Assembly (NCBI RefSeq): GCF_900167255.1
Contig: NZ_FUYB01000002.1
Location: forward strand, 124,001-188,000
Source: Thiothrix eikelboomii
GTDB lineage: Bacteria > Pseudomonadota > Gammaproteobacteria > Thiotrichales > Thiotrichaceae
Length of the DNA stretch: 64,000 bases
Direction: 5' to 3'
Both the position numbers and the translations under genes were made by a program. The notes beneath the pieces are model-generated. The model made no database searches. It saw nothing but the letters and a program-made list of their open reading frames with translations, and was not told where the DNA came from. Shown here piece by piece: positions 17,380 to 29,598 of the stretch; the stretch's first letter is position 1, and each line of letters starts with the position of its first letter.

Positions 17380-18507
17380 TTATTGAGCCGGAGCCGATTG
17401 TTGTGGCTGAGCAGGTGCAATTTGAGGCTGATGATGCATACGCCCACCACCTTGTCCGCCTTGCATACGCTGCATTGGCATCGGTGACCGACCTGCTGGC
17501 ATCCCATACATCGGCGGCATCGCTTGTGGCATCATCGGCATAGCGTTAGTTTGTGGCATCACTGGAATAATATACCAATACTGTGTAGGCATTTGTTGTG
17601 GATAAGGCTGTTGATACGGCATCTGCATAGGATACATTGGCATCATTTGCCCCATCGGACGATGCATCATCCCTAGCTGCGGTGGCATACCTGCCTGCAT
17701 ATTAGTCGGATTCGGCATCAGCGCTTGTGCAGGGACTTGAGCGATTTGCTCAGGAGGCATACCCTCAGGAGCTTGGGGCGCAGGCCCTGGTCCCGGAGTG
17801 GCTTCAGCAGCAACAGGCTGCTCAGGCATAGCAGGCATTTGCAATTGCATTTGAGCCAATTGTCCTTGAGCGGGTGCTTCAGTGGGTGTCTCAGCCCCAT
17901 CCGTTGGAGCGGCTAAGATCTCTGGCATCTCTAGTTGAGTAGACCCAACTGCAACTGTAGGCGCTGCAGGTTGGGTAGGGGCTTGTGCCGCTTGTTCTGG
18001 TGCTGCAGGTTGGACGGGGGCTTGTGCCGCTTGCTCTGGTGCTACTGGAGCTGCAGGTTGGACGGGGGCTTGCGCCGCTTGTTCTGGTGCTACTGGAGCT
18101 GCAGGTTGAGTAGGCGCTTGTGCCGCTTGCTCTGGTGCTGCAGGTTGGACGGGGGCTTGTGCCGCTTGTTCTGGTGCTGCAGGTGGAACAGGCGCTTGTG
18201 CCGCTTGCTCTGGTGCGGCTGGAGCAGTTGGTACACCTTGCTTTACAGTAATACCTGTTTCAGACGCTGGCGCAGTGAATGGTCCTGGAGGCGCTGCTGG
18301 CATATCCGCAGCCGGATTACTCGCTACTGCACCCGTCTCGGTCGATGAAGTAGTAGCAGTCGTGGTAGTAACAGTAGCACCCGTCGCTTCTGCAGAGCCA
18401 GCAAATGGTCCTGGAGGTGGTAAAGGCAAATCTGCAGCTAAAACTGCACCAGAAGCCAAAGCTGTCGCGATAGCCAACGCAACTAGATTTTTATTAAGCA
18501 TCTTCAT
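17380..18507 (-). CDS. Secreted Pro/Ala/Gln-rich repeat protein with Met/Pro/Tyr-rich C-terminus
   Basis: The 375-residue protein has a clear Sec signal peptide (MKMLNKNLVALAIATALASG, cleavage near AVLAAD). It has duplicated PPGPF motifs, then about seven imperfect 13- or 16-residue repeats of the type PEQAAQAPVQPAA, then a C-terminal third rich in Met, Pro, Gln and Tyr (MYPMQMPYQQPYPQQMP). AAGGAG lies 7 bases before the ATG at 18507. No catalytic motif is seen; it looks structural. Composition recalls low-complexity envelope or periplasmic inclusion proteins, but no homology can be claimed. It is the upstream gene of the ParA/TPR/coiled-coil/GTPase group. Confidence 0.7.
   Translation of the reverse strand: MKMLNKNLVALAIATALASGAVLAADLPLPPPGPFAGSAEATGATVTTTTATTSSTETGAVASNPAADMPAAPPGPFTAPASETGITVKQGVPTAPAAPEQAAQAPVPPAAPEQAAQAPVQPAAPEQAAQAPTQPAAPVAPEQAAQAPVQPAAPVAPEQAAQAPVQPAAPEQAAQAPTQPAAPTVAVGSTQLEMPEILAAPTDGAETPTEAPAQGQLAQMQLQMPAMPEQPVAAEATPGPGPAPQAPEGMPPEQIAQVPAQALMPNPTNMQAGMPPQLGMMHRPMGQMMPMYPMQMPYQQPYPQQMPTQYWYIIPVMPQTNAMPMMPQAMPPMYGMPAGRSPMPMQRMQGGQGGGRMHHQPQIAPAQPQQSAPAQ
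17965..18220. repeat. Tandem 39-nt coding repeat (with 48-nt variants)
   Basis: Within the secreted protein gene, a unit of 39 bases (containing GGCTTGTGCCGCTTG on the plus strand) recurs about six or seven times. Some copies carry a 9-base insertion that adds Val-Ala-Pro. All unit lengths are multiples of three, so gain or loss of copies keeps the frame. Copies differ by only a few bases, which indicates recent expansion or homogenisation. Confidence 0.8.
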
Positions 18508-18525
18508 TAAAGAACTCCTTAAAAT

Positions 18526-22338
<3,813 letters not shown>

Positions 22339-22388
22339 GCGCTATTTACCAATACGAAAAAGTGAAGGTATTACAACTGTTGTCGTAA

Positions 22389-23528
22389 CTACTGAGTATC
22401 CGGCATCCAACCAGAAACCGCACGGGGAGGCGGATTATCAATAATCTTCATGCCCGGCTTTAAGCCCGAAATTACTTCCACCTTGTTGCCATAATCAGCA
22501 CCTAGGCGCACTAAGCGTAAGGAAGAACTACCATTTTCCACGGCCAAGACACTCGGTAAACTGCGGCCACTCAGCAAAGCCGTGCGGGGGACCAACACGA
22601 CGGGTTCTTCATTGGCTTGTGAATTGGATAAATAAATTTCCGCATACATCCCCGGAGCGGCAACTACATCAACAGGCAAATCAAACTTTACCGTCACCGT
22701 ATGTTGTTCAGCATCCGCCACTGGATAAATTTGCGAGACTTTAGCCATCGTTTCAGCAGCACCATTAATTTTGGCTGGAACAACCATCCCTATACTGACC
22801 TGCGACATCAAGCTAGCCGGCACATCCGCTTGCAAGCGTTTGTACTTAACAAAACCATAACGCAGTAGTGGCTGACCGACTTGAACGGTATCCCCAACTT
22901 CGACCATTTTTTGCAGAATGACACCTTCAAATGGCGCTATGCCCTTCGCATTTTGTAAAGTGGCATCAATTTCTTGGAGTTGGGAATAAGCCTGCTGCAA
23001 AGAACCTCGCGCTTGCGACACGCCAGAGGCACTGGTGACTAAATCCGAATAACGCCCCATATCTGAGTCATAATTATTCATCATCATATCAGCCATCGGG
23101 CGAGTGATGAAATTGTCCATCATCGCAGGCATCCCAAAGCCCGGCATGGCACCCACATCACGACTACGTGGTGACACCACTTCTCGTTGATATTGGGCTT
23201 CCGCACTTTGTAACATGGATTGAGCGTTTTGAATTTGAGCGAGTACTGCATTACGCTTGGCGGCTAATTGAGACTCATCAACCTGAGTCAATACCGCACC
23301 TTGCTGATAAGCACTACCGACTTCACCAGCAAAATACTTGAGTACACCAGGTACTTGAGCCGCTAAAGTGACTTCTTTATAGGGGATAACAGAACTGCCT
23401 AGCACTGTCTGAACGCGAGAGCTTGAGGTTTCAACAGCGACTATTTCGGCGGCTTGTACTGAATTTAGGCTCAACACGACTGAAAGAAACACTAAAACTG
23501 GGCGTGCTGCGCAATTTCCTCTTCTCAT
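22389..23528 (-). CDS. RND efflux periplasmic adaptor (membrane fusion protein)
   Basis: The 379-residue protein (from ATG 23528) has a signal peptide ending near SVQAAE. It has a lipoyl half-motif (VPGVLKYFAGEVGSAYQQG), a helical hairpin (KRNAVLAQIQNAQSMLQSA), a second lipoyl half (GIAPFEGVILQKMVEVGDTV) and beta-barrel/MP domains toward the end. It links the RND permease, encoded just downstream, to an outer membrane channel. ATG 23528 has GAGGAA about 10 bases upstream; an earlier in-frame start at 23570 would put extra residues before the signal peptide. The hairpin contains an unusual Met/Gly-rich insertion (PGFGMPAMMDNF). Confidence 0.9.
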   Translation of the reverse strand: MRRGNCAARPVLVFLSVVLSLNSVQAAEIVAVETSSSRVQTVLGSSVIPYKEVTLAAQVPGVLKYFAGEVGSAYQQGAVLTQVDESQLAAKRNAVLAQIQNAQSMLQSAEAQYQREVVSPRSRDVGAMPGFGMPAMMDNFITRPMADMMMNNYDSDMGRYSDLVTSASGVSQARGSLQQAYSQLQEIDATLQNAKGIAPFEGVILQKMVEVGDTVQVGQPLLRYGFVKYKRLQADVPASLMSQVSIGMVVPAKINGAAETMAKVSQIYPVADAEQHTVTVKFDLPVDVVAAPGMYAEIYLSNSQANEEPVVLVPRTALLSGRSLPSVLAVENGSSSLRLVRLGADYGNKVEVISGLKPGMKIIDNPPPRAVSGWMPDTQ

Positions 23529-23674
23529 GAATAACTCTTCCTCAATAATCGTGGGTGGATAACATCCCACTTTAGCTGGCTGAACTATATCTTTTAAGGG
23601 AGGCTAATTCTAGTGAAAACACAGCACTACACTAATAGGGATATAGCTAGCATTTTTTAAAAGCCAAACCCAGC

Positions 23675-24076
23675 CTACGGCGTAGGCGGACGGACATAAC
23701 CTTTGACGACTGCCACGGGTTCACTATCGCTCGCCTGCTCGCCATGAAAAACTGAAACCCTTACCTCGACTAAAATATCTGAGCTAGACGGCTTAGTTTC
23801 ACGAACCCAACGCCACGCAATATTGCCCATCACTTCCTCACCTTCACTAGCAGGTTCGAGGCTATTATTATCTACTGCCATCTGATAAAGATCGAGTTGA
23901 TTTAAACCCACCCAACGTGCCAAGGTAGATTCTTTTAATAATTGCGCATTACGTGCACCATTGGCAGCGACTTGGCTAGCAATACTAATCACTAAAACAA
24001 TGATAAATAAAGCAAACATGACTTCAACCAAACTAAAGCCTGCTTGAGAGGAGGTCGGTTTAGCTCTGTGCATCAT
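23675..24076 (-). CDS. GspI-like minor pseudopilin (second copy)
   Basis: The protein of about 133 residues has the prepilin cleavage/N-methylation site QAG-FSLVEVMFALFIIVLV, a hydrophobic N-terminal helix with Glu+5, and a C-terminal domain containing WRWVRETKP. Its order after GspG and GspH homologues identifies it as GspI-like. The start is at ATG 24076 (or 24073), overlapping the upstream GspH-like gene by about 17 bp. It forms an orphan gspG-H-I set distinct from the full operon at 55204-61093. No gspJ or gspK copy follows here. Confidence 0.85.
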   Translation of the reverse strand: MMHRAKPTSSQAGFSLVEVMFALFIIVLVISIASQVAANGARNAQLLKESTLARWVGLNQLDLYQMAVDNNSLEPASEGEEVMGNIAWRWVRETKPSSSDILVEVRVSVFHGEQASDSEPVAVVKGYVRPPTP

Positions 24077-24575
24077 CGTCAGAAATCGGCTCGATGACTT
24101 GGCCGAAAGCATCAAACTGCACTCGCTGTGGATCACCTTTACCCACAGCAAGCTCATAGACGAAAGGTGTTAATTCACCCGTAGGTTCGACGAATACTTG
24201 CGGTTCATCAGGCATATCAACAGCTAGACTCACGGGTTCTTGTTCAATCAAAACTTGGGGTTTTAAGTTTTTATCATCAAAGCGCCGCGCTTTAAATAGG
24301 CTATCATTTTCAATTTCCACCCATTTATTTTTCTCATCCAGCTTAAAAAAATGATAGCCCGTCTCAGTAAAACCTAAAGCCAGCGGCTCAGAACGCACAA
24401 TGGCTTCATTGCTGAGCACATTCACATCAAAACGTAGACGTTCGAGTGCTAGCTCAACGGGGTCTGCTTCGAAACTGCGAAACGATAAGGACACAATCGA
24501 GACCAGCACCGCCATCACCACCAAGACGATCAGTAACTCTACAAGCGTAAAACCCCGCTGGCCTTGAGCGCACAT
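24060..24575 (-). CDS. GspH-like minor pseudopilin (second copy)
   Basis: The 171-residue protein carries the type III signal QRG-FTLVELLIVLVVMAVLV near its N-terminus. The following domain has a GspH-like pattern (AIVRSEPLALGFTETGYHFF). ATG 24575 is chosen because it lies 4 bp after the stop of the GspG-like gene and puts the cleavage site at residue 8; an upstream in-frame start would overlap that gene. It is the second gene of the orphan G-H-I operon. Confidence 0.85.
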   Translation of the reverse strand: MCAQGQRGFTLVELLIVLVVMAVLVSIVSLSFRSFEADPVELALERLRFDVNVLSNEAIVRSEPLALGFTETGYHFFKLDEKNKWVEIENDSLFKARRFDDKNLKPQVLIEQEPVSLAVDMPDEPQVFVEPTGELTPFVYELAVGKGDPQRVQFDAFGQVIEPISDDDAQS

Positions 24576-24579
24576 GGGA

Positions 24580-25026
24580 TTATTGTTTTTCCCAGTTGCC
24601 AATATCATCTTGGGTATTTTCACGACCATCAGGGCCTAGGCTATAAATATCAATCTCACCACCATGAGTACCCGGATTTAAATATTTATAAGGATTACCC
24701 CACGGATCCGTTGGGACTGTTTTTGCTTTTAAATAGCCCCCTTGTTGCCATTTGCGTGCTTCGGCGGGCTTCTCCACTAAGGCTTTTAAACCTTGCTCAC
24801 TAGTCGGGTAACTAGCGTTATGCATCCGGTACATATCTAAAGCCAATTCCATCGTCCGAATTTCTTGCTGAGAGGAGGCAATTCTTGCCTCATCGGGTGT
24901 ACCTCTTAAATTAACAACCGCTATACCCAAGAGCACCCCAATAATCGTGATAACAATGAGTAACTCCATCAGGGTATAGCCTGTCATGGAGGCATGACGA
25001 CGAGTCATCTGTTTGTGCTTATTCAT
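24580..25026 (-). CDS. GspG-like major pseudopilin (second copy)
   Basis: The 148-residue protein has prepilin site MTG-YTLMELLIVITIIGVLLG with Tyr instead of Phe at mature position 1. It also has the GspG-specific motifs YPTSEQGLKALVEKP, TDPWGNPYKY and a calcium-loop-like SLGPDGRENTQDDIG. ATG 25026 is selected; ATG 25008 is an alternative, and the open frame continues to 25113. It heads an orphan gspG-H-I set and is divergent from the rhombosortase gene. It differs clearly from the GspG at 57596, so it is not a recent duplicate. Confidence 0.88.
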   Translation of the reverse strand: MNKHKQMTRRHASMTGYTLMELLIVITIIGVLLGIAVVNLRGTPDEARIASSQQEIRTMELALDMYRMHNASYPTSEQGLKALVEKPAEARKWQQGGYLKAKTVPTDPWGNPYKYLNPGTHGGEIDIYSLGPDGRENTQDDIGNWEKQ

Positions 25027-25214
25027 TCGACTAATCAAACCTTCTATCAAACCTTCAAATTCAAAAACGGCGTAATCATGGCATAATACTCTAACATTGT
25101 AACCAACCGACACTTAAGCACATTACCAATAGATTAAACCTACCAACACCCATCCTGCTCTATGGCTTAAGCTTTAGCCTGCTATGGATCACTTTACACG
25201 GCTTATCCACGAGC

Positions 25215-25703
25215 TTGCGGTATGAGCGCCATTTGATTCTGCAAGGTGAGTTATGGCGTCTTTTCACAGCTCATTGCGTGCATCTGAATCTGACGCATTT
25301 AGGGTTAAATCTAGCGGGTTGGTGGCTTTTTCTTAAGCTATGTGGCTCGTTATTTAGCCTTAAACAGCTGAGTTGGTATATTTTAGTTCTAGCCTTCGGC
25401 ATCAGTGGACTGTTGCTCAGTTTGCAAACGCATCTGCAGTGGTATTTAGGCTTTTCAGGGGTGCTATATGGTTTACTCCTGAGGGGCGGTATTCAACTGA
25501 GCGTCCAACCTGAACGTGGGCTAGGCTTAGCGTTGATCAGTGTGCTTAGCTTAAAATTCGCTTGGGACAGTTATAATAGTCAGGTGCTGTCTAGCGCACA
25601 GTTAATAGGTGCGCCCGTTATACTGACCGCTCATGGCTATGGTTTATTGATAGGCTGTATCCTGAGCGTGCCGATTTTATATAAACACTTAAAATTAAAA
25701 TAA
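25215..25703 (+). CDS. rrtA: Rhombosortase-like intramembrane serine protease
   Basis: This multi-pass protein matches the rhomboid-type rhombosortase family, with the catalytic Ser in GFSGVLYG, His in TAHGYGLLIG, and the loop GELWRLFTAHCVHLNLTHLGLNL. Rhombosortases process GlyGly-CTERM proteins, which are type II secretion substrates. The TTG at 25215 gives 162 residues. The same frame stays open upstream to 25095 and encodes another hydrophobic helix (PILLYGLSFSLLWITL) normal for the family, but no ATG/GTG/TTG is present there. A rare start such as ATT 25122 may be used. It is divergent from the orphan GspG-H-I genes. Confidence 0.75.
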   Translation: MRYERHLILQGELWRLFTAHCVHLNLTHLGLNLAGWWLFLKLCGSLFSLKQLSWYILVLAFGISGLLLSLQTHLQWYLGFSGVLYGLLLRGGIQLSVQPERGLGLALISVLSLKFAWDSYNSQVLSSAQLIGAPVILTAHGYGLLIGCILSVPILYKHLKLK

Positions 25704-25715
25704 TTAAACCAACCT

Positions 25716-26372
25716 ATGCTACAAAACCTCAGCCACAGCGCGCAAATAATAGCCAGACTAGTCCACCCCCAACGCTGCCCGTTATGCGACACAGTACTCA
25801 CTCCCACTCAGTTGCTGCTATGCACGCTTTGCTATCAAACTTTACCTTGGAAGCTTGAACCTGCAAACCTCGCCCCGACGCCTTTAATCAGTGCTTTTAC
25901 CTATGAATCGCCCATTAAACAGCTGATTTTGGAAGGCAAAAATAGTTCTTATCTGGATAAATTACAGCTCCTCGCTAAGCTACTGGCACACTACTTCCCT
26001 GCAATGATTCAAGACCTGCCGGAAGCGATCTTACCGGTCCCCTTGCATCCTAAACGCTTAAGGCAACGCGGCTTCAATCAATCGCTGGAATTAGTCCGCC
26101 CGTTAGCAAACAAACTCGGCCTACCTATCCTACTGACAGAAATCCGCCGCCAACGCCATACCGATGAGCAGAAAAAGTTGGCAGCTCTTGCGCGGCAACA
26201 TAATCTAGACCAAGCTTTTCAATTGATTCGCCCCATTAAATATAAACATATTGCGATTTTTGATGATGTAGTCACTACCGGGGCTACTTGCGCAGAACTA
26301 GAGGCGATCTTGATTGATCATGGCGTGGAAAAAGTCCAGATTTGGTGTTGTGCACAAACAACAATGACCTGA
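25716..26372 (+). CDS. comF: ComF-family phosphoribosyltransferase-like protein
   Basis: The 218-residue protein has an N-terminal zinc-ribbon (CPLCDTVLTP and CTLCYQTLPW) and a phosphoribosyltransferase domain with the PRPP loop AIFDDVVTTGATCAE. The family signature PLHPKRLRQRGFNQSLEL is clear. ComF proteins take part in DNA uptake during natural transformation and related DNA metabolism. It lies 12 bp downstream of the rhombosortase gene in the same direction, so they are probably co-transcribed. Confidence 0.92.
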   Translation: MLQNLSHSAQIIARLVHPQRCPLCDTVLTPTQLLLCTLCYQTLPWKLEPANLAPTPLISAFTYESPIKQLILEGKNSSYLDKLQLLAKLLAHYFPAMIQDLPEAILPVPLHPKRLRQRGFNQSLELVRPLANKLGLPILLTEIRRQRHTDEQKKLAALARQHNLDQAFQLIRPIKYKHIAIFDDVVTTGATCAELEAILIDHGVEKVQIWCCAQTTMT

Positions 26373-26437
26373 AGCACCAAATCCTCTAGTATAAGAACCT
26401 ATTAGCTTTTTAACCCCAGCCAGATAGGAAACCAGAC

Positions 26438-27304
26438 ATGATTCGTAGCATGACGGCTTTTGCACACCACGAAATCGCTTCAGCTCATGGGAAATTGAGT
26501 TGGGAATTGCGTTCGGTTAATCACCGCTACTTAGATATTAGTTTGCGTGTTCCTGAAGAGTTTAGATCACTCGAGAATAATTTTCGCACACTGTTACAAA
26601 ACCGCTTGCATCGTGGCAAACTGGAAGCCTCTCTACGTTATGCAGCGGGAGTCGGCGAAAACTCCGCGATTGTAGTGAATGAACCCCTAGCTCGTGCATT
26701 GATAATTGCATGTCGACAAATTGAGGCGTTAACTAATAGTACTGAAACCCTAAAAGCCGTTGATATTCTCCGCTGGCCGGGGGTGACTTTGGACAGTGCT
26801 CCAGACTTAGAAAAGTTGGGGCAAGAAGCAGAGTTATTATTGGTTACTGCTTTAAATGACTTAATCGCTACGCGCGAACGTGAGGGTAAGCGCTTAGCTG
26901 AATTTATTGATTCGCGTTGTGATCAAATTGCTGAAATTTTAGTTCGTATCCGTAAGCGTCGCCCTGAAATTATCAGCGGAATTAAGGACAAAATTCATCA
27001 GCGTTTAGCTGAGCTGGACGTGATTCCAGACAATAACCGCCTCGAACAAGAATTAGTGATCCTCGCCCAACGTTTAGACGTAGATGAAGAACTTGACCGT
27101 TTAATGGCGCACCTTGACGAAATTAATGCGGTACTCGAACGCGACGAACCTATTGGCCGGCGCATGGACTTTCTGATGCAAGAACTCAATCGTGAAGCCA
27201 ATACTTTAGCTTCCAAATCTAATGATGCAGAAACCACCCAAGCAGCCGTTGATTTAAAAGTACTCATCGAACAGATGCGTGAGCAAATTCAGAATATTGA
27301 ATAA
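26438..27304 (+). CDS. yicC: YicC-family endoribonuclease
   Basis: The 288-residue protein has the family start MIRSMTAFA and an N-terminal domain with [18 protein letters not shown]. The C-terminal DUF1732 region contains [18 protein letters not shown] and a terminal helical segment. YicC is an oligomeric endoribonuclease that affects RNA turnover and stress survival. Its TAA stop shares a base with the ATG of the downstream DnaJ-like gene (TAATG), implying coupling. In many bacteria yicC precedes gmk; here it does not. Confidence 0.93.
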   Translation: MIRSMTAFAHHEIASAHGKLSWELRSVNHRYLDISLRVPEEFRSLENNFRTLLQNRLHRGKLEASLRYAAGVGENSAIVVNEPLARALIIACRQIEALTNSTETLKAVDILRWPGVTLDSAPDLEKLGQEAELLLVTALNDLIATREREGKRLAEFIDSRCDQIAEILVRIRKRRPEIISGIKDKIHQRLAELDVIPDNNRLEQELVILAQRLDVDEELDRLMAHLDEINAVLERDEPIGRRMDFLMQELNREANTLASKSNDAETTQAAVDLKVLIEQMREQIQNIE

Positions 27305-28236
27305 TGGCCGCCAAAGACTACTATCAGGTATTGGGAATTTTACCTAGCGCTAGCGCAGACGATATTAAGCTAGCCTATCGACGTTTAGCACGTAAATACC
27401 ATCCTGATGTCAGCCACCTACCGGGAGCGGAGGAACAGTTTAAAGCCGTCAACGAAGCTTATGAAACCCTCAGTGATAGTAGTAAGCGCCGTCAATATGA
27501 ACAACAGCAAACACGACCTAAACCAACGCCTACTGACACCCCAAAAACCAGTACGCAGCCACCTCCGGCACAGGCCAGTCGAGTCGATGTAGATACCGCC
27601 TTCTTTGAGGAAATCAGTCAGCCAGAAATTCCTGATACCCGCCGTAGCTCAGCTATTTTTAATAGCTTGTTCGGTAAAAAACGCCGTGAGAAAACCGTTG
27701 AACGTAAAGTACAACCGCCATTAGAACCCCAAGAATATCATTTAACTTTACAAATTGAAGACGTCTTCTTCGATACCATCAAAGCTATTCAAGCACCGAA
27801 TGGGGATACCATTCAGGTACGAGTACCCAAAGGTTCATCGGCAGGCAGCCGTTTACGCTTACAGGGTAAAGGGGTCGGCGGAGCTGATTTAAGTTTAGTG
27901 ATTCACCTTGCCGAACATCCGTATTATCAATTAATTGGGCAGGATTTATATCTCGACTTACCCATTAGCCCTTGGGAAGCTGCATTGGGCGCTCATATTT
28001 TAGCACCCACCCCCACGGGGGCCGTCAGCTTAAAAATTCCACCTGACAGCGAATCAGGTAAAAAAATGCGCTTAGCAGGGCGCGGGATTAATACCAGCAC
28101 AACTCAAGGCGATATGTACATCACGCTGCAAGTCCACACTCCACCTGCTACCACGGCACAACACCAAGAGTTTTATGCACAAATGGAGCGTACTTTCAAC
28201 TGGTCACCACGGCAACATCTGAAAACCACGCGATAG
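27304..28236 (+). CDS. DnaJ-class co-chaperone (CbpA-like, no zinc finger)
   Basis: The 310-residue protein has an N-terminal J domain ([32 protein letters not shown] with the HPD triad split over that stretch), a polar Pro/Thr linker, and a C-terminal DnaJ substrate-binding domain ([19 protein letters not shown]). The Cys-rich zinc finger of true DnaJ is absent, so it resembles CbpA/DjlA-class co-chaperones that stimulate DnaK. It is translationally coupled to yicC and followed by a strong Rho-independent terminator. Confidence 0.9.
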   Translation: MAAKDYYQVLGILPSASADDIKLAYRRLARKYHPDVSHLPGAEEQFKAVNEAYETLSDSSKRRQYEQQQTRPKPTPTDTPKTSTQPPPAQASRVDVDTAFFEEISQPEIPDTRRSSAIFNSLFGKKRREKTVERKVQPPLEPQEYHLTLQIEDVFFDTIKAIQAPNGDTIQVRVPKGSSAGSRLRLQGKGVGGADLSLVIHLAEHPYYQLIGQDLYLDLPISPWEAALGAHILAPTPTGAVSLKIPPDSESGKKMRLAGRGINTSTTQGDMYITLQVHTPPATTAQHQEFYAQMERTFNWSPRQHLKTTR

Positions 28237-28263
28237 ACGGCAACTTGCTTGCGTGGTTTTTTT
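28222..28263 (+). terminator. Rho-independent terminator after the DnaJ-like gene
   Basis: AAAACCACGC (28222-28231) pairs perfectly with GCGTGGTTTT (28251-28260), loop 19, followed by a T-run to 28263. The left arm includes the last codons of the DnaJ-like gene. It ends the yicC-dnaJ-like transcript. Confidence 0.85.
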
Positions 28264-28392
28264 GGAACAAAAGTCAAAATAGTGGTATTTTCACTACACA
28301 ACAATGCCTTCTGTTCAGCTTTGCAAAAAGTGACTAGGGCTGGTCTAAAATAAGCAGATTCACGAAGCAAAACGTTTCAGGATGCAGATAAC

Positions 28393-29517
28393 ATGTCACC
28401 AAGTATTTGGAAGCGCGCTCTACTTACTACACTGTTAGCGATTGGCTTACACGGTTGCGCTTGTGCGGGCGCTTTGCCTGATAGCGTTAATGGTCAAGCC
28501 TTACCTAGCCTTGCCCCTATGTTAGAACGTGTCACACCGGCCGTGGTAAATATTACCACCGAAGGTAAGCAAAAAATTGATGAGTCCATTCTCAATGATC
28601 CATTTTTTAAGCGCTTTTTTGGCGATGTCCAAGGAGAGCGCAAAATAGATGGCACCGGCTCGGGTGTAATCGTGCATGCGCGTCATGGGCATATTCTAAC
28701 CAATTTTCATGTGATTGAAGGGGCTGAGCGGATTACGATCACCCTGAATGATGGTCGCCGCTTTCAAGCCCGGATTATTGGTGCAGACCCTAAAGTTGAC
28801 TTAGCGATTATTGCGATTAAGGCTGAACGCTTAGTCGCCATGCGCTTTGGTGACTCGGATCGCTTAAAGGTCGGTGATTTTGTGGTTGCAATTGGCAATC
28901 CCTACGGGATTGGTCAATCCGTCACCTCGGGTATCATTAGTGCTCTGCATCGTAACCCGGGGATTGGTGAATATGAAAACTTTATTCAAACAGATGCCTC
29001 GATCAATTTAGGTAACTCTGGGGGAGCCTTAGTTAATCTGCGAGGTGAATTAATCGGTATTAATACCGCTATCTTGGGAGGGCACAGCGGCGGCAATATA
29101 GGCATTGGTTTTGCCATCCCCGTGAATACTGCCGCTGGGATCATTGATCAGATTGTACGTTTCGGCCAAGTAGAACGGGGGTTACTTGGGATTGAAGTCA
29201 GTGATGTCGATGCTCAAATTGCCACTAATTCACGCTTACCTGCAAATACAGGGGCTTTAGTTGAGCGCGTTTTCCCTAGTTCAGCCGCCGAACGGGCTGG
29301 TTTACAAGCGGGTGATGTGATTTTACAAGTGAATGATGCTGAAATTAAAGCCGCTAGCGATGTTAAAAGCTTAATTGGTTCAGTTCGTGCAGGCACACTT
29401 TTGAAAATAGTCTATCTGCGCTCAGGACAAACCTATACTGCACAGGCAAGAATTGGTCAGGTCGGACCAGCTGGCAATACGGCTAATTCGCAGCGCCCTT
29501 TTTGGGAAAATAACTAA
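28393..29517 (+). CDS. Periplasmic HtrA-type serine protease (DegQ/DegS-like, one PDZ)
   Basis: The 374-residue protein has a signal peptide or anchor and a trypsin-like domain with His106 (TNFHVIEG), Asp136 (VDLAIIAI) and Ser209 (GNSGGALVN). One PDZ domain follows (about 255-350: GLLGIEVSD, AGLQAGDVILQVND) and a short polar tail. Most DegP/DegQ enzymes have two PDZ domains; a single PDZ is typical of DegS/AlgW. The N-terminus looks cleavable rather than a stable anchor, and LHGC resembles a lipobox. Role: degradation of misfolded envelope proteins or regulated cleavage in the sigma-E pathway. Confidence 0.88.
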   Translation: MSPSIWKRALLTTLLAIGLHGCACAGALPDSVNGQALPSLAPMLERVTPAVVNITTEGKQKIDESILNDPFFKRFFGDVQGERKIDGTGSGVIVHARHGHILTNFHVIEGAERITITLNDGRRFQARIIGADPKVDLAIIAIKAERLVAMRFGDSDRLKVGDFVVAIGNPYGIGQSVTSGIISALHRNPGIGEYENFIQTDASINLGNSGGALVNLRGELIGINTAILGGHSGGNIGIGFAIPVNTAAGIIDQIVRFGQVERGLLGIEVSDVDAQIATNSRLPANTGALVERVFPSSAAERAGLQAGDVILQVNDAEIKAASDVKSLIGSVRAGTLLKIVYLRSGQTYTAQARIGQVGPAGNTANSQRPFWENN

Positions 29518-29564
29518 TTTCAGTTAGTATGAGCATAATTTCACCAAATCGAAATCAACTAAGA

Positions 29565-29592
29565 TTGACAAGCGGCAAAAAAATGCTATAAA
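29565..29592 (+). promoter_or_regulatory. Strong sigma-70 promoter for the 29599 RNA
   Basis: TTGACA (29565-29570) is a perfect -35 box, followed by a 16-bp spacer and TATAAA (29587-29592) preceded by TGC, an extended -10. The predicted start is near 29599. No open reading frame with a ribosome site follows, so it drives a non-coding transcript. Confidence 0.75.
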
Positions 29593-29598
29593 TGGTGG

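Noticed and set aside
17935-18348. Plus-strand Cys/Arg/Trp-rich 137-residue frame
   Set aside because: It is the antisense shadow of the repetitive secreted-protein gene; its odd composition comes from the 39-nt repeats.
23675-25026. Type IV pilus minor pilins instead of GspG-H-I
   Set aside because: The YPTSEQGLKALVEKP and TDPWGNPYKY motifs are specific to GspG, and order G-H-I matches type II secretion.
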